Assembly: GCF_034676545.1 (NCBI RefSeq)
Contig: NZ_JAUCBZ010000004.1
Coordinates: 45,880-109,879 of the forward strand
Direction of reading: 5' to 3'
From: Pararhodobacter sp.
GTDB taxonomy: Bacteria > Pseudomonadota > Alphaproteobacteria > Rhodobacterales > Rhodobacteraceae
Length of the DNA stretch: 64,000 nucleotides
Part shown: in pieces, positions 43,550 to 53,315 of the stretch
Position numbering within the stretch: the first letter of the stretch is position 1
Layout of the letters: the number at the start of each line of letters is the position of its first letter
Program-made: the position numbers and the translations under genes
The notes under the pieces: model-generated
What the model was told of the DNA's origin: nothing
Seen by the model: the letters and a program-made list of their open reading frames with translations, nothing else
The model's database searches: none

Positions 43550-44107
43550 ATGCTCTCGGCTAAACCCGATCTTCCCGTGCGCGTATGGGACCCTTTCGTG
43601 CGGATATTCCACTGGGGCTTGGTGAGCTGCGTCGTGCTCAACTATTTTCTCGTCGATGATGGCGAGGGGCTTCACCAGTGGACCGGCTACATCGCCTGCG
43701 GCCTGATTGTGTCCCGCGTGGTGTGGGGCTTCGTAGGCGGCCAGTACGCGCGCTTTGAAAACTTCTTTCCAACGCCGGCGCGGCTTCGTGCTCATGTGGC
43801 GGCCGTTCGCGATCACAAGCGTGAATTCCAACCCGGTCACAACGCGCTCGGAGCGGTGATGATGCTCGCGCTGATGGCGCTGGTGCTTGCGCTCGGTGTC
43901 AGCGGCTTTCTCCAGACTACGGATACGTTCTGGGGCGAGGAGTGGCTGCAGGATATTCACGCCTTCCTCGGTACAGCGTTGATCAGCCTGGCCGGCGTCC
44001 ATGTTGTGGCAGCAATCGTCATGGGTCACCTCGAGGGCGTCAATCTGATCGGCGCGATGATCACGGGCGTGAAACGGCGACAGGGCAAGGCGCCGGGCGC
44101 TCATTGA
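43550..44107 (+). CDS. Cytochrome b561-family membrane protein
   Basis: A 185-aa protein with four helices. Heme-ligand histidines lie in VRIFHWGLVSC, DDGEGLHQWTGYI, DIHAFLGTALI and LAGVHVVAAIVMGH, and VWDPFVRIFHW is the family start. It passes electrons between the quinone pool and periplasmic acceptors such as c-type cytochromes. It is probably in one transcript with the PepSY gene, and possibly functionally tied to tsdBA upstream. Confidence 0.87.
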   Translation: MLSAKPDLPVRVWDPFVRIFHWGLVSCVVLNYFLVDDGEGLHQWTGYIACGLIVSRVVWGFVGGQYARFENFFPTPARLRAHVAAVRDHKREFQPGHNALGAVMMLALMALVLALGVSGFLQTTDTFWGEEWLQDIHAFLGTALISLAGVHVVAAIVMGHLEGVNLIGAMITGVKRRQGKAPGAH

Positions 44108-44283
44108 AGGAGCGAGGAGCGAGTGAACCCGATAAGTCCCGGATCGCCAGACGCTGTTGGCGGCGATATTTAAGTTTACATAACACAAATTCTCGTGTTT
44201 TCAGGCGAACGAATCGGTGGCGCCAATGCCTCGATCTTCCTTCAAACCTGTGTGTCTTCCTGCGCCCTTGGCGCCGGTCTATG

Positions 44284-44289
44284 TATAAT
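44284..44289 (+). promoter_or_regulatory. -10 box of the tRNA-Leu gene
   Basis: TATAAT lies 27 bases before the tRNA 5' end. A clear -35 hexamer at standard distance is not evident. Confidence 0.5.
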
Positions 44290-44316
44290 TCGCCCCGCTT
44301 CAAGGCCATCACGGAT

Positions 44317-44401
44317 GCGGGGGTGGCGGAATTGGTAGACGCACTGGATTTAGGTTCCAGCGCCGCAAGGCGTGAGAGTTCGAGTCTCTTCCCCCGCACC
44401 A
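44317..44401 (+). tRNA. tRNA-Leu (anticodon UAG)
   Basis: An 85-base cloverleaf with acceptor stem GCGGGGG/CCCCCGC, a D-arm with TTGGTAGAC, anticodon stem CTGGA/TCCAG enclosing TTTAGGT (anticodon TAG at 44351-44353), a long variable arm typical of class II tRNAs (CGCCGCAAGGCGT), the T-loop GTTCGAGTC, and an encoded CCA end. Confidence 0.97.
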
Positions 44402-44463
44402 CTGATGAATCAGGGATTTATGCCAGGCTCCCCCTGGCACGCTCCTGACTCTTTACACCGGCA

Positions 44464-44838
44464 TCACGCGGCCTCAAGTAAAGATGCATTGACCCGCACC
44501 AGAACGTCATCGAATGGCACGAACACATGGTCGCCTTCATCTTTCTCGACCAGGCCATGCTCAATCAGCTTTTGGACGTCGGCGTGCACATTGGAATAGT
44601 TGCGACCCATCGCCTTGGCTACCGCATAGATCGAAGTGCCGCCACTGGCTTTGATGGCCCGCAACGTGTCCAGCCGACGTGGTGGCAGTTCAGTCAGCAG
44701 TTGCGTTGCAGTGGCGAAATTCAGGTGATAGTCCGCGGCCAGGACCACCTCACGGGCATCAAGCTTGCGTCCAAGCTCATCAAGCTCTCGCTCGGTTTCA
44801 GCCCAATCAGTAATGCCGATGATTGCAAGCTTCGTCAT
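44464..44838 (-). CDS. Winged-helix DNA-binding protein (HVO_A0114-like)
   Basis: A 124-aa protein. The C-terminal half is a winged helix: RRLDTLRAIKASGGTSIYA, VAKAMGRNYSNVHADVQKL and EHGLVEKDEGDHVFVPFDD. The family contains predicted transcription regulators and possible antitoxins. No toxin-like partner is next to it. It starts 46 bases after the manC stop on the same strand. Confidence 0.75.
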   Translation of the reverse strand: MTKLAIIGITDWAETERELDELGRKLDAREVVLAADYHLNFATATQLLTELPPRRLDTLRAIKASGGTSIYAVAKAMGRNYSNVHADVQKLIEHGLVEKDEGDHVFVPFDDVLVRVNASLLEAA

Positions 44839-44883
44839 GATCAGCCTCCTGTCTGCTTTCCAACCTGAACTACCGCAAGCCCA

Positions 44884-46332
44884 TCACGCGCAACCGCGCC
44901 CATACGTGTCCTCGAAGCGCACGATGTCGTCCTCGCCGAGATAGCTCCCCGACTGCACCTCGATGATTTCCAGTGGCACCTTGCCAGGGTTTGCCAGGCG
45001 GTGTGTGTGTCCGAGCGGGATGTAGGTCGATTCGTTTTCACCGAGCAGGAAGCTGCGCTCACCGTTAGTGACTTCGGCCGTGCCCTTGACCACGATCCAG
45101 TGTTCGGCGCGGTGATGGTGCATCTGCAGGCTGAGCTTGGCGCCTGGGTTGACGACGATGCGCTTGACCTGGAAGCGCTCGCCCTCATCGATCGAGTCGT
45201 ACCAGCCCCAGGGGCGATACACCTTGCGGTGGCTTTGGGTCAGGCTGCGGCCTTCGGCCTTGAGGCGCGCGACCACCTTCTTCACGTCCTGAGTGTGGTC
45301 CTTGTGCGCGACCATGACCGCATCGGGGGTCTCGACCACGATCATGTCTTCACAACCGATGGCGGCCACCAGGCGGCTGGCCGAATGCACCAGCGTGTTG
45401 CGGCAGCCCTCGAACATGACTTCGCCGCGCGCGGCGTTGCCGTCGGAGTCCTTGTCCGACACCGCCCACAGCGCATCCCAGGCGCCGACGTCGGACCAGC
45501 CCGCTGCCATCGGCACCACTACGCCCTGCCCCAGTTCGGGTGCGTCGCTCAGGCGCTCCATCACGGCGTAGTCGATCGAGTCACTCGGGCAGCGCTCGAA
45601 CGCGCCCTGCTCCAGGCGGATGAAATCGGCGTCGGGCGTGCAACCGGCGTACGCCACCGTGCACGCGCTGGCCATGTCCGGGTTGAAGCGCTCGATGGCA
45701 CGCAGCCACACCGAGGCCTTCATCATAAAGATGCCGCTGTTCCAGAAATACTCACCGCTTTCAAGGTAGCGCTGCGCCGTGTCTCGATCGGGTTTTTCGA
45801 CGAACTCGGCCAGCGCGCGACCCTGGCTGCCTTCAGCCAGGATCGCTCCGCCACGGATATAGCCGTAGCCGGTTTCGGCACGATCGGGAACGATGCCGAA
45901 GGTGACCAGAGCGCCGCCTGCGGCAAGCTCACCGCCTTCGGCAATGGCGCGTTGAAAGGCACCAAGATCGGCAATGACGTGGTCGGCCGGCATCACCAAT
46001 AGCACCGGGTCGCCCTCCCCGTGCGCAGCCAGTGCCGCCAGCGTCAGCGCTGGCGCGGTGTTGCGGCCGCAGGGTTCGAGCACGATCTGTGGCGAACTCA
46101 CACCGATCTGGCGCAATTGTTCGGCAATGATGAAGCGGTACTCTTCGTTGGTGACGATGAGCGGGCGCGGATCAACCTCGGCGCCCACGAAATTGTCCAG
46201 TCGAACCGCGGTTTCCTGCAGCAGCGAACGCTCGCCGGTGAGCGGCAGCAGCTGCTTGGGGTAGCTCTCGCGCGAAGCCGGCCACAGCCGGGTTCCCGAG
46301 CCGCCGGAGAGAATGACGCTTTTGATGATCAT
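44884..46332 (-). CDS. manC: Mannose-1-phosphate guanylyltransferase / mannose-6-phosphate isomerase
   Basis: A 482-aa bifunctional type II enzyme. The N-terminal nucleotidyltransferase begins VILSGGSGTRLWPASRESYPKQ, with the FVEKPD sugar-binding motif. The C-terminal cupin (from about 350) carries RPWGWYDSIDEGERFQVKRI and QMHHHRAEHWIVVKGTA, the zinc-binding isomerase site. It makes GDP-mannose for exopolysaccharide or LPS. It is upstream of the HTH gene and downstream of rmlD on the same strand. Confidence 0.95.
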   Translation of the reverse strand: MIIKSVILSGGSGTRLWPASRESYPKQLLPLTGERSLLQETAVRLDNFVGAEVDPRPLIVTNEEYRFIIAEQLRQIGVSSPQIVLEPCGRNTAPALTLAALAAHGEGDPVLLVMPADHVIADLGAFQRAIAEGGELAAGGALVTFGIVPDRAETGYGYIRGGAILAEGSQGRALAEFVEKPDRDTAQRYLESGEYFWNSGIFMMKASVWLRAIERFNPDMASACTVAYAGCTPDADFIRLEQGAFERCPSDSIDYAVMERLSDAPELGQGVVVPMAAGWSDVGAWDALWAVSDKDSDGNAARGEVMFEGCRNTLVHSASRLVAAIGCEDMIVVETPDAVMVAHKDHTQDVKKVVARLKAEGRSLTQSHRKVYRPWGWYDSIDEGERFQVKRIVVNPGAKLSLQMHHHRAEHWIVVKGTAEVTNGERSFLLGENESTYIPLGHTHRLANPGKVPLEIIEVQSGSYLGEDDIVRFEDTYGRGCA

Positions 46333-46415
46333 GTTGCGCTTGTCCTGGGAGGTTCTTGAAATTCTTGAGCGGGCCCCAGGGCTTCAGAGCCTTGGAGCCT
46401 TGGCGCTTCAGGGCC

Positions 46416-47303
46416 TCAGCCGATCTCGGCCAGCATGCGTACCACGCCGTCGCGCCAGTCGGCCAGATGCAAACCAAAGCGGCTGCGCAGGCGCTGGGTG
46501 TCGAGACGGGAGTTGAGCGGCCGCGTGGCCGGTGTCGGATAGTTGGCGGTCGGGATCGGACTGACTTTCTGCACTGCTAGCGTGGTGCCGGCGCGCCGAG
46601 CATGGTCGATGACGAAGCTGGCATAAGCGTGCCAGCTGGTCTGGCCGGCTGCCGCGAGGTGATAGGTGCCGCACAGACTGCGATCCTTCAGCGTGCTGCG
46701 AATGGCGTGGGCGCTGACGTCGGCGATCAGCTCGGCGCCGGTCGGGGCGCCAATCTGATCATCGATGACGCTGAGCTGCTCGCGCTCGGCGGCCAGACGC
46801 AGCATGGTGCGGGCAAAGTTGCCGCCGCGTGCCGCATACACCCACGAGGTGCGAAAAATCAGATGGTCGCAGTGGCTGTCCCGAATCGCCTGCTCGCCGG
46901 CAAGTTTGGTGGCGCCGTAGACAGACAGCGGCGCAGGCGTGTCGTCCTCACGCCAGGGCTGCTCGCCACTGCCATCAAAAACGTAGTCGGTGGAGTAATG
47001 CACCAGCAGCGCGCCCAGTTCGAACGCCTGCTGGGCCAGCACGGCGACCGCGTCGGCATTGATGACTTGGGCGCGCTCGGCCTCGTGTTCGGCCTTGTCC
47101 ACTGCGGTGTAAGCCGCGGCGTTAACGATGACATCGGGCGCGAGGCGGCGCACGGTGTCGGCGAGCGCGTCGACTTGCTCGAGGTCACCGCACAGGCCGT
47201 CGCTGCCGTGACGGTCGAGCGCCACCAATTCACCCAGTGGCGCCAGGGCGCGCTGCGCCTCCCAGCCCACCTGGCCATTCTTGCCCAGCAGCAGGATTTT
47301 CAT
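46416..47303 (-). CDS. rmlD: dTDP-4-dehydrorhamnose reductase
   Basis: A 295-aa SDR enzyme: NAD(P)H-binding ILLLGKNGQVGWEAQRAL, VNAAAYTAVDKAE, catalytic HYSTDYVFDG with YGATKLAGE (Tyr/Lys), RTSWVYAARGGNF. It catalyses the last step of dTDP-L-rhamnose synthesis. It overlaps rmlB by ATGA; ATG 47303 sits at the conserved MKILLLG start. rmlA and rmlC are not in the window. Confidence 0.95.
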   Translation of the reverse strand: MKILLLGKNGQVGWEAQRALAPLGELVALDRHGSDGLCGDLEQVDALADTVRRLAPDVIVNAAAYTAVDKAEHEAERAQVINADAVAVLAQQAFELGALLVHYSTDYVFDGSGEQPWREDDTPAPLSVYGATKLAGEQAIRDSHCDHLIFRTSWVYAARGGNFARTMLRLAAEREQLSVIDDQIGAPTGAELIADVSAHAIRSTLKDRSLCGTYHLAAAGQTSWHAYASFVIDHARRAGTTLAVQKVSPIPTANYPTPATRPLNSRLDTQRLRSRFGLHLADWRDGVVRMLAEIG

Positions 47304-48370
47304 GCGCCCTGCCCCCGCGTGCTGTAGTTGGTCGCCACCCAGGCGCGATAGGCGCCACTCTGCACATCCGCGATCCACTGCGGATGGTCGAGATACCACT
47401 GCACCGTCTTGCGAATGCCGGTATCGAAGGTCTCTGCCGGGCGCCAGCCCAACTCGCGCTCGATCTTGCGTGCGTCGATGGCGTAGCGACGGTCATGACC
47501 CGGCCTATCGGTGACATAAGTGATGAGCTGTGAATAGCTGCCCTCGGTCCGGGGGTGCATTTCGTCGAGCAAGGCGCACAGCGCATGCACGATCTCGATA
47601 TTGGTCTTTTCGTTCCAGCCGCCGATGTTGTAGGTTTCGCCCGGCGTGCCGCGTGCCAGCACTTCGCGGATGGCGCTGCAGTGGTCGCTGACGTACAGCC
47701 AATCGCGCACGTTCTGGCCGTCGCCATAGATCGGCAAGGGCTTGCCGGCCAGGGCGTTGACGATCATCAGCGGGATGAGTTTTTCCGGGAACTGCCAGGG
47801 CCCGTAGTTGTTCGAGCAGTTGGTGGTCAGCACCGGCAGGCCGTAGGTGTGGTGCCAGGCACGCACCAGATGGTCGCTGGCAGCCTTGCTGGCGGAATAC
47901 GGGCTGTTGGGCTCGTAGGTCTTGGTCTCGGCGAAGGCCGGATCGCTTGGGCTGAGCGAGCCATAAACCTCGTCCGTGCTGATGTGCAGGAAGCGGAAAT
48001 CCGCCTGCCCAGCGGCGTCGAGCGTGGCGCGATAGCCGCGCGCTGCTTCGAGCAGGCTGAAGGTGCCGTCAATATTGGTGCGCACAAAATCGCCCGGACC
48101 ATGGATGGAGCGGTTGACATGGCTCTCGGCAGCGAAATGCACGATGGCGCGCGGCTTGTGCTCGGCCAGCAGCCGGTCCACCAGCCCACGATCGCAGATA
48201 TCACCTTGCACGAACACATGGCGCGCGTCGTCACGCAGGCTGGACAGGGTCTCGAGATTGCCGGCGTAGGTCAGCAGATCGAGGTTAAGAATGGGCTCGT
48301 CGCTGTTGGCGAGCCAGTCAAGGACGAAATTGGCACCAATAAAGCCCGCACCGCCGGTCACTAGAATCAA
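47300..48370 (-). CDS. rmlB: dTDP-glucose 4,6-dehydratase
   Basis: A 356-aa extended SDR: MILVTGGAGFIGANFVLDWL (Rossmann glycine motif), VHFAAESHVNRSIHGPGDF, HISTDEVYG, YSASKAASDHLVRAW (Tyr-Lys pair), TNCSNNYGPWQFPEKLIPLM and DGQNVRDWLYVSDHC. It makes dTDP-4-keto-6-deoxyglucose. It forms a translationally coupled pair with rmlD. Confidence 0.96.
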   Translation of the reverse strand: MILVTGGAGFIGANFVLDWLANSDEPILNLDLLTYAGNLETLSSLRDDARHVFVQGDICDRGLVDRLLAEHKPRAIVHFAAESHVNRSIHGPGDFVRTNIDGTFSLLEAARGYRATLDAAGQADFRFLHISTDEVYGSLSPSDPAFAETKTYEPNSPYSASKAASDHLVRAWHHTYGLPVLTTNCSNNYGPWQFPEKLIPLMIVNALAGKPLPIYGDGQNVRDWLYVSDHCSAIREVLARGTPGETYNIGGWNEKTNIEIVHALCALLDEMHPRTEGSYSQLITYVTDRPGHDRRYAIDARKIERELGWRPAETFDTGIRKTVQWYLDHPQWIADVQSGAYRAWVATNYSTRGQGA

Positions 48371-48425
48371 GGTCTTTCTCCGCCTCAGTCGAATGCGGCG
48401 GATTATCGCATCCCGGGCAGCGGCA

Positions 48426-49619
48426 CTACATGTTCAGGCGCTCTGCATAGCCGGTCATTTCAAGATAACCCTGACCGATTTCACGCTCGCCACCGTCTGC
48501 CTGCACCTCAAACAGGCGCACCGCACCCTCCCAGTACACCGCACCGGTCGAACTGCGGCTATCTAGCTCCTGGTCATCGAGCAGCGGGCGTAGCTGCAAA
48601 ATACGGCCATCGGCCAGGTGCAGGCGCCATTCCACCGGATAGCGCACGCCGGTGCGCGGCGAGGTCCAGTGACGCAAGGGCTCGAAGCGCACTTCGTCGG
48701 CAGCAAACTTGCGCGCCTGCCCGGCCTTGTCGCCCAGCGTGCCAGCCGCCCACATTGCCCGCCCCTCGGTATCGCGCATCTGGAACAGCATCAGCGAGCC
48801 GCCGTCATGCAGGTTGATGCCCATCCAGTCCCAGCCGCTCGCATTGGCGGGCAGGATCTCGCTCGACCACTCGTGGTCCAGCCAGGCGTGGCCGCTGACC
48901 GCGAAGGGTTCGCCGTCCAGGCGCAGCGTGCCTGTGGTGCGCAGCTGCGGCCGGCTGTAGTAGTAGCTGGCATTGATCGGATCGGGCGCTTTCTGGCTGA
49001 AACCTTCGCGACCATTGAGCAGGGGTGAGCGCCCGGGATCGAAGACGAGGTCGAAGGCGAAGTCTTGCGCATCGATATGAGTCCGATACGGCCCCAGCTC
49101 ACTGCCCCGCCCATCTTCATCAGCGACCAGCGACCAGCCGCCGACCCCCACCTGGGTCGTGCCTATGAGGGCTTCGGCCAGCCCGGGATAGGCCCGTGCC
49201 GCGCGTTCGGCGTGGCGCAGCTGGCCAGTCGCCGGGTCGGCCACTGCGGCGTGTGCAAGAATGAGCTGGCTGGGGGCGAAGCGGCTGGGGTTGTCGTCGC
49301 CGATCAGCGTGCGCACGCGAAAGAAGGTGAGCTGAAAGCCGCGCTCCACGCCCGCAGCGTCCTGCAGCCAGCCGGTGATGTACCACCATTCGGTGCGGTA
49401 GTCGGGGTGGGCGCCCAGATCGTGCGGAAAACTCAGCGCCTTGCCGGCCAGCACCGGTGGATACGACGCTTGCGCCGGGATGACATCGGTCGCCTGCAGC
49501 GGCGCCGGGGCCAGCACGGCCAGCACCGCAGCCCACAGCAGGCCGGCGCAGCACCGTCCGATCACGGCGCAGGCGTTGCGGGGCCCACGCCGCTGAGCTT
49601 CATTTATCGACTGTGTCAT
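48426..49619 (-). CDS. AttH-like lipocalin-fold protein (CrtC/AttH family)
   Basis: A 397-aa exported protein: a hydrophobic signal (CAGLLWAAVLAVLAPAPLQA), then FPHDLGAHPDYRTEWWYIT, FQLTFFRVRT, SGHAWLDHEWSSEILPANA and WDWMGINLHDGGSLMLFQM, all typical of the AttH/carotenoid hydratase-like two-lipocalin fold. In other bacteria AttH is encoded with an AttEFG-type ABC transporter, exactly as here (permease 24 bp upstream). It likely binds a hydrophobic ligand delivered by the transporter. Confidence 0.88.
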   Translation of the reverse strand: MTQSINEAQRRGPRNACAVIGRCCAGLLWAAVLAVLAPAPLQATDVIPAQASYPPVLAGKALSFPHDLGAHPDYRTEWWYITGWLQDAAGVERGFQLTFFRVRTLIGDDNPSRFAPSQLILAHAAVADPATGQLRHAERAARAYPGLAEALIGTTQVGVGGWSLVADEDGRGSELGPYRTHIDAQDFAFDLVFDPGRSPLLNGREGFSQKAPDPINASYYYSRPQLRTTGTLRLDGEPFAVSGHAWLDHEWSSEILPANASGWDWMGINLHDGGSLMLFQMRDTEGRAMWAAGTLGDKAGQARKFAADEVRFEPLRHWTSPRTGVRYPVEWRLHLADGRILQLRPLLDDQELDSRSSTGAVYWEGAVRLFEVQADGGEREIGQGYLEMTGYAERLNM

Positions 49620-49643
49620 CGCCCTGCCCTCATTGAGCCGACC

Positions 49644-52250
49644 TCACCAGTCCGCCTTCACCGCCAGCACCGCCGAGCGCTGCATCGCACGCGCCCCCGC
49701 CAGCCGCGCGACCAGGGCCGCCAGCACGATCAGGCTGCTGGCAAACAGCGCCAGCGCGCCCCAGGGCACGGCAAGATCCATGCTCCAGTGAAAACTCTGG
49801 CGGTTGACGATCTCGATCAGGATCCAGGCAATCGCCGCGCCGGCCAGCAGGCCGGTGATGACGCCCAGGCTCGCCGTCAGCGCACCTTCGATCGCGATCA
49901 GGCGGCCGATGTCGGCGCGGGTGAAGCCAAGATGGCGCAGCATGCCGAATTCGCCCTCGCGCGTGGTCGCCAATGCGGCAAAGGTGGTGGCGATGCCGAA
50001 CAGCCCGATCATGACCGTCACCGCCTCCATCAGATAGGTGATGAGGAAGGTGCGGTCGAAGATCTGCAGGCTGATCGCGCGGATCTCGCCCGGCAAGGCG
50101 ATGGTGAGGTGCTCGGCGCCAAAGTCGGCGCGCAGGGCAGCGGCAACCGTGGCAGCGTCGCTACCCGGTACCAGGCTGATGGCCGCGTCATTGATGCGCT
50201 GGTCGCCGGTAAGGGCGACGTAGTCGGCGCTGTCGATGAGTGCGGCGCCGTGCTGGCGGGCGTAGTCGCGCCAGATGCCGGCGACGATGAAATTGCGCAG
50301 CTGCCCGCCCAGCGGCAGCGTCAGGCGATCGCCAACTCCGATCTGCCGACGGTCGGCGGTCGCTTCGGAAATCCATGCCGGGGGCAAGTCAGCGTCGGTT
50401 TCGCCTGCCGCATCGGCCGTGCTTACCCTGGCCGGACGCTCGCTGCTTCCCGCAATCAGCGGCAAGCCCCAGTTGCCGCGTACCGGGCGCGCAAGCACGG
50501 TAAACAAGGGCTCTTCGTCCGAGATGCGCAGATTGACCTGTCGTGTGGTGTCCACGTCAGCCACGCCCGGCACGGCGGCGATGCGTGCGAGCGCGTCGCC
50601 ATCCAGATAACCACTGCCGGACGACACCGAAGCGCGCACGTACAGATCCGCCGGCAACACCTGCGCCAGCCAGTCATCGACCGAGACGCGAAATGAGCTG
50701 ACCATGATCGCCATCGCCGCCGCCAGCGCCACGCTGGCCACCACCCCTGCCCCGGCCACCACCGCCTGGCCGGGAGTGGCGGACAGGCGGGCGTGGGCAA
50801 GACGCCAGCTCAGCGCCCGACCTCGGTGCAACAAGGGCAAGACCGCACGCGCAAGCGTCGGCAACAACAGCACCGCAGCCGCCAGAGTGAGTGCAACGGC
50901 GCCATAGCCGCCCAGCGCAATGTCATTGAACGGAGGCAGGGTGCACGCCAGCCCGGCGATCATCAACAACACCACACCGGGCCGCCATCCACCCTGCACC
51001 TGGGGCAGGCCCGCGTATTCGGCCTCGCCCGCCTTCAGCGCCCGCGCCGGTGCGACGCGTGAGGCCTCGCGCGCCGGCAACCAGGTACCGATCACGCCCG
51101 CGGCGATACCGAGCAGCAGATAGCCCACCACCAGCACGGCGTCGAACTGCAGCTGCGGCTGCGTGCCGCGGAAAAAACCTGCGCCGAGATCACCACCTAC
51201 GAGCTTGAACGCCGCCGCTGCCAGCACGTGGCCCAGCGCCACGCCCAACAGCCCACCCGCCAGCCCCACTGCCGCGCCTTCGGCGAGCAGGCCGCGCAAC
51301 AGTTGGTGCCTTTCCATGCCGAGCGCCCGCAGCAAGGCAAATTCGCGTCTACGGCGCGCCACCGACAGCAGCTGCGTCGAGAACACCAGAAAGCCGCCGG
51401 TCAGCAGCGCAATGGCGGCGAGCATGGTGAGGTTCACCCGGTAAGCGCGTGACAGCGTGCTGACCTCACTCGCCGCCGCCTCCGGCACTCGTAGCGCCAG
51501 ACCAGGCGGCAACAGCGCCGCCAGCGACTGGTGGGCCATCTGCACACTGACCCCAGCGGCGAGCTTGAGATCGATACGGCTCAGGACGCCGATGCGATCG
51601 AAGTGCTGCTGCGCGCCAGCGATGTCCATCACCGCCAGCTGCCCGCTGGCGGCGGGTACTTCTCCGGCCACTTGCAGCTTGAAACTGCGCACGCCCGATT
51701 GCACCTCAAGTTCGCCATCCCGCAAGCCCGCGGGCGCAGTCTCGTCGGTGCTCACATCGGTGGTCGCGCCGGTTGTCAATCTCCGCGGCTCACTCAAGTG
51801 CGCGCGCGCCTCATTGCTGAGAAAAATATTGTCCGGCTGCAGCGCGACGAAGCGTGTGTCCGCAGCAGCCGAGTCCGCGCGCGGCAGCAGCATGGGCTGC
51901 ACGCGCGCAAGGCGAAACAGGTCCACGCCGTAGATCTCCAGCGCATCCTCACGTCCCGGCAGGCGCGCCTGAATCACCAGCACCGGACTGGCTTCGGCCA
52001 CTTCGGCGCGCGCGGCCAGCACCGGGTAGATCGCTTCGTCAAAACCATCGCGCGGCCCCACCAGCTGCAGATCGGCTTCGCCAGCGATCAGGCGCATGCC
52101 GCGCCCGAACTCGTCGATGGCAGCCGTATGGATCAGTTGCACCGCCAGGCCCAGCGCCACCCCCAGCGCAATCGCCAGCAGCGACAAGGCGGTTGCCAGG
52201 CGGCGCCTGAGCAAACTGGCAAGAAACAGCCGGTGCAGCGTGGCGCTCAC
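49644..52250 (-). CDS. FtsX/MacB-type ABC transporter permease (fused, two-lobed)
   Basis: An 868-aa protein with a GTG start that overlaps the ATPase stop (GTGA). It holds two FtsX-like permease units, each with a periplasmic loop. Core motifs are LLSVARRRREFALLRALGMER and EGEFGMLRHLGFTRADIGRL, the coupling helices, with about eight to ten membrane helices. It probably mobilises a lipid- or hydrophobic ligand across the periplasm with the AttH-like protein (inference). Confidence 0.88.
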   Translation of the reverse strand: MSATLHRLFLASLLRRRLATALSLLAIALGVALGLAVQLIHTAAIDEFGRGMRLIAGEADLQLVGPRDGFDEAIYPVLAARAEVAEASPVLVIQARLPGREDALEIYGVDLFRLARVQPMLLPRADSAAADTRFVALQPDNIFLSNEARAHLSEPRRLTTGATTDVSTDETAPAGLRDGELEVQSGVRSFKLQVAGEVPAASGQLAVMDIAGAQQHFDRIGVLSRIDLKLAAGVSVQMAHQSLAALLPPGLALRVPEAAASEVSTLSRAYRVNLTMLAAIALLTGGFLVFSTQLLSVARRRREFALLRALGMERHQLLRGLLAEGAAVGLAGGLLGVALGHVLAAAAFKLVGGDLGAGFFRGTQPQLQFDAVLVVGYLLLGIAAGVIGTWLPAREASRVAPARALKAGEAEYAGLPQVQGGWRPGVVLLMIAGLACTLPPFNDIALGGYGAVALTLAAAVLLLPTLARAVLPLLHRGRALSWRLAHARLSATPGQAVVAGAGVVASVALAAAMAIMVSSFRVSVDDWLAQVLPADLYVRASVSSGSGYLDGDALARIAAVPGVADVDTTRQVNLRISDEEPLFTVLARPVRGNWGLPLIAGSSERPARVSTADAAGETDADLPPAWISEATADRRQIGVGDRLTLPLGGQLRNFIVAGIWRDYARQHGAALIDSADYVALTGDQRINDAAISLVPGSDAATVAAALRADFGAEHLTIALPGEIRAISLQIFDRTFLITYLMEAVTVMIGLFGIATTFAALATTREGEFGMLRHLGFTRADIGRLIAIEGALTASLGVITGLLAGAAIAWILIEIVNRQSFHWSMDLAVPWGALALFASSLIVLAALVARLAGARAMQRSAVLAVKADW

Positions 52251-52925
52251 GCGCGCTCCGTGATGTCCACCAGCCCCTGCACACCAAGTTCGAGCACGCG
52301 GTCCGCACGCCTTGCGGCCACACGCGAATGCGTGACCAGCACGCCGGCGGCCTGACTGTCGCGAATCTGCTCGAGCAGCAGGTCGAGCACATCGCTTGCA
52401 CGCACCGGGTCGAGGTTGCCGGTGGGCTCATCGGCCAACACCAGACGTGGACGGGTGCACCAGCGCGCGCGCGATCGCCACGCGCTGCATCTCCCCGCCG
52501 GAGAGCTCATGCGGCGGGTCGTCGGCGCGCGTGCCCAGGCCCACACGCGTCAACATTGCGCGCGCCCGCGCATCGGCCACCTTGTCGTCGGTCTTCAACA
52601 GCCACAGCGGCAGCGCCACGTTTTGCGCCAGCGACAGGTGCGGCAGGATGTGGAAAGCCTGGAACACGAAGCCATAGGCTGAGCGCCGCAAGCGCGCCAT
52701 CGCATCCTCATCCAGGCCTTCGATGCGCTGCCCACCCACTTCGATACGCCCCCCATCGACCGGCTCGAGTCCGGCCAGACAGTTCAGCAGTGTCAACTTG
52801 CCCGAGCCCGACTCGCCGACAATCGCCACGCACTCGCCTGCGGCCACCTGCAACTCGAGGGCGTCGAACAAGATGCGTGGCGGGGTGCCAGGCAGGGTTT
52901 TGCGCAGGGCGTGGGCAGTGAGCAT
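52247..52925 (-). pseudogene. ABC transporter ATP-binding protein (LolD/MacB type), one frameshift and altered Walker A
   Basis: From ATG 52925: Walker A reads GESGSGKLTLLN, where the Ser/Thr after Lys that ligates Mg2+ is replaced by Leu (codon TTG, one base from TCG). Then come the Q-loop FVFQAFHILPHLSL and the signature LSGGEMQRVAIARALVH. One extra base near 52451 breaks the frame before Walker B; corrected, VLADEPTGNLDPVRASDVL and the His switch VLVTHSRVAA follow. Corrected length is about 225 aa. It pairs with the downstream permease. Either base could be an error. Confidence 0.88.
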
Positions 52926-53315
52926 GGGCGGGGGCAGCAGGAAATGACAGTCCATTTTGTCACCCTTGGCCCCGATTGGTTGCATGTGGCTTCGCGCTGG
53001 CGTGAGCCTGACACCGTCGAGCGCGGATTGACACCGCCTTTGCCGCCGGGTTAAAAGAAACGCCTGCTGAATACGGTTCAGACCGTGATCAGGGCGTCCA
53101 CTCTTCAAGCCCGCTGTCCGCCGTTTGCGGTCCACTCTGCGCTGCGCGCCAGCGTTCAAGCCGGCCCGCGCTTGAACGAGGCTTCACATCCGATTCAATG
53201 TGTTTTGCCGACCCTGGATGATGCGGGGTTCGTTGCTTATTCCGTTGACCAGCAAGACCGGCTTGCGTCCGCCCCGAATCCGTCTCCCTGACCGGCCCCA
53301 CCACGGAATACAAGA
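52926..53315. other. Divergent intergenic region between the ABC operon and sulP-like gene
   Basis: About 390 bases with no recognised gene. Both flanking operons start here, so promoters are expected, but no convincing consensus box stands out. Confidence 0.5.
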
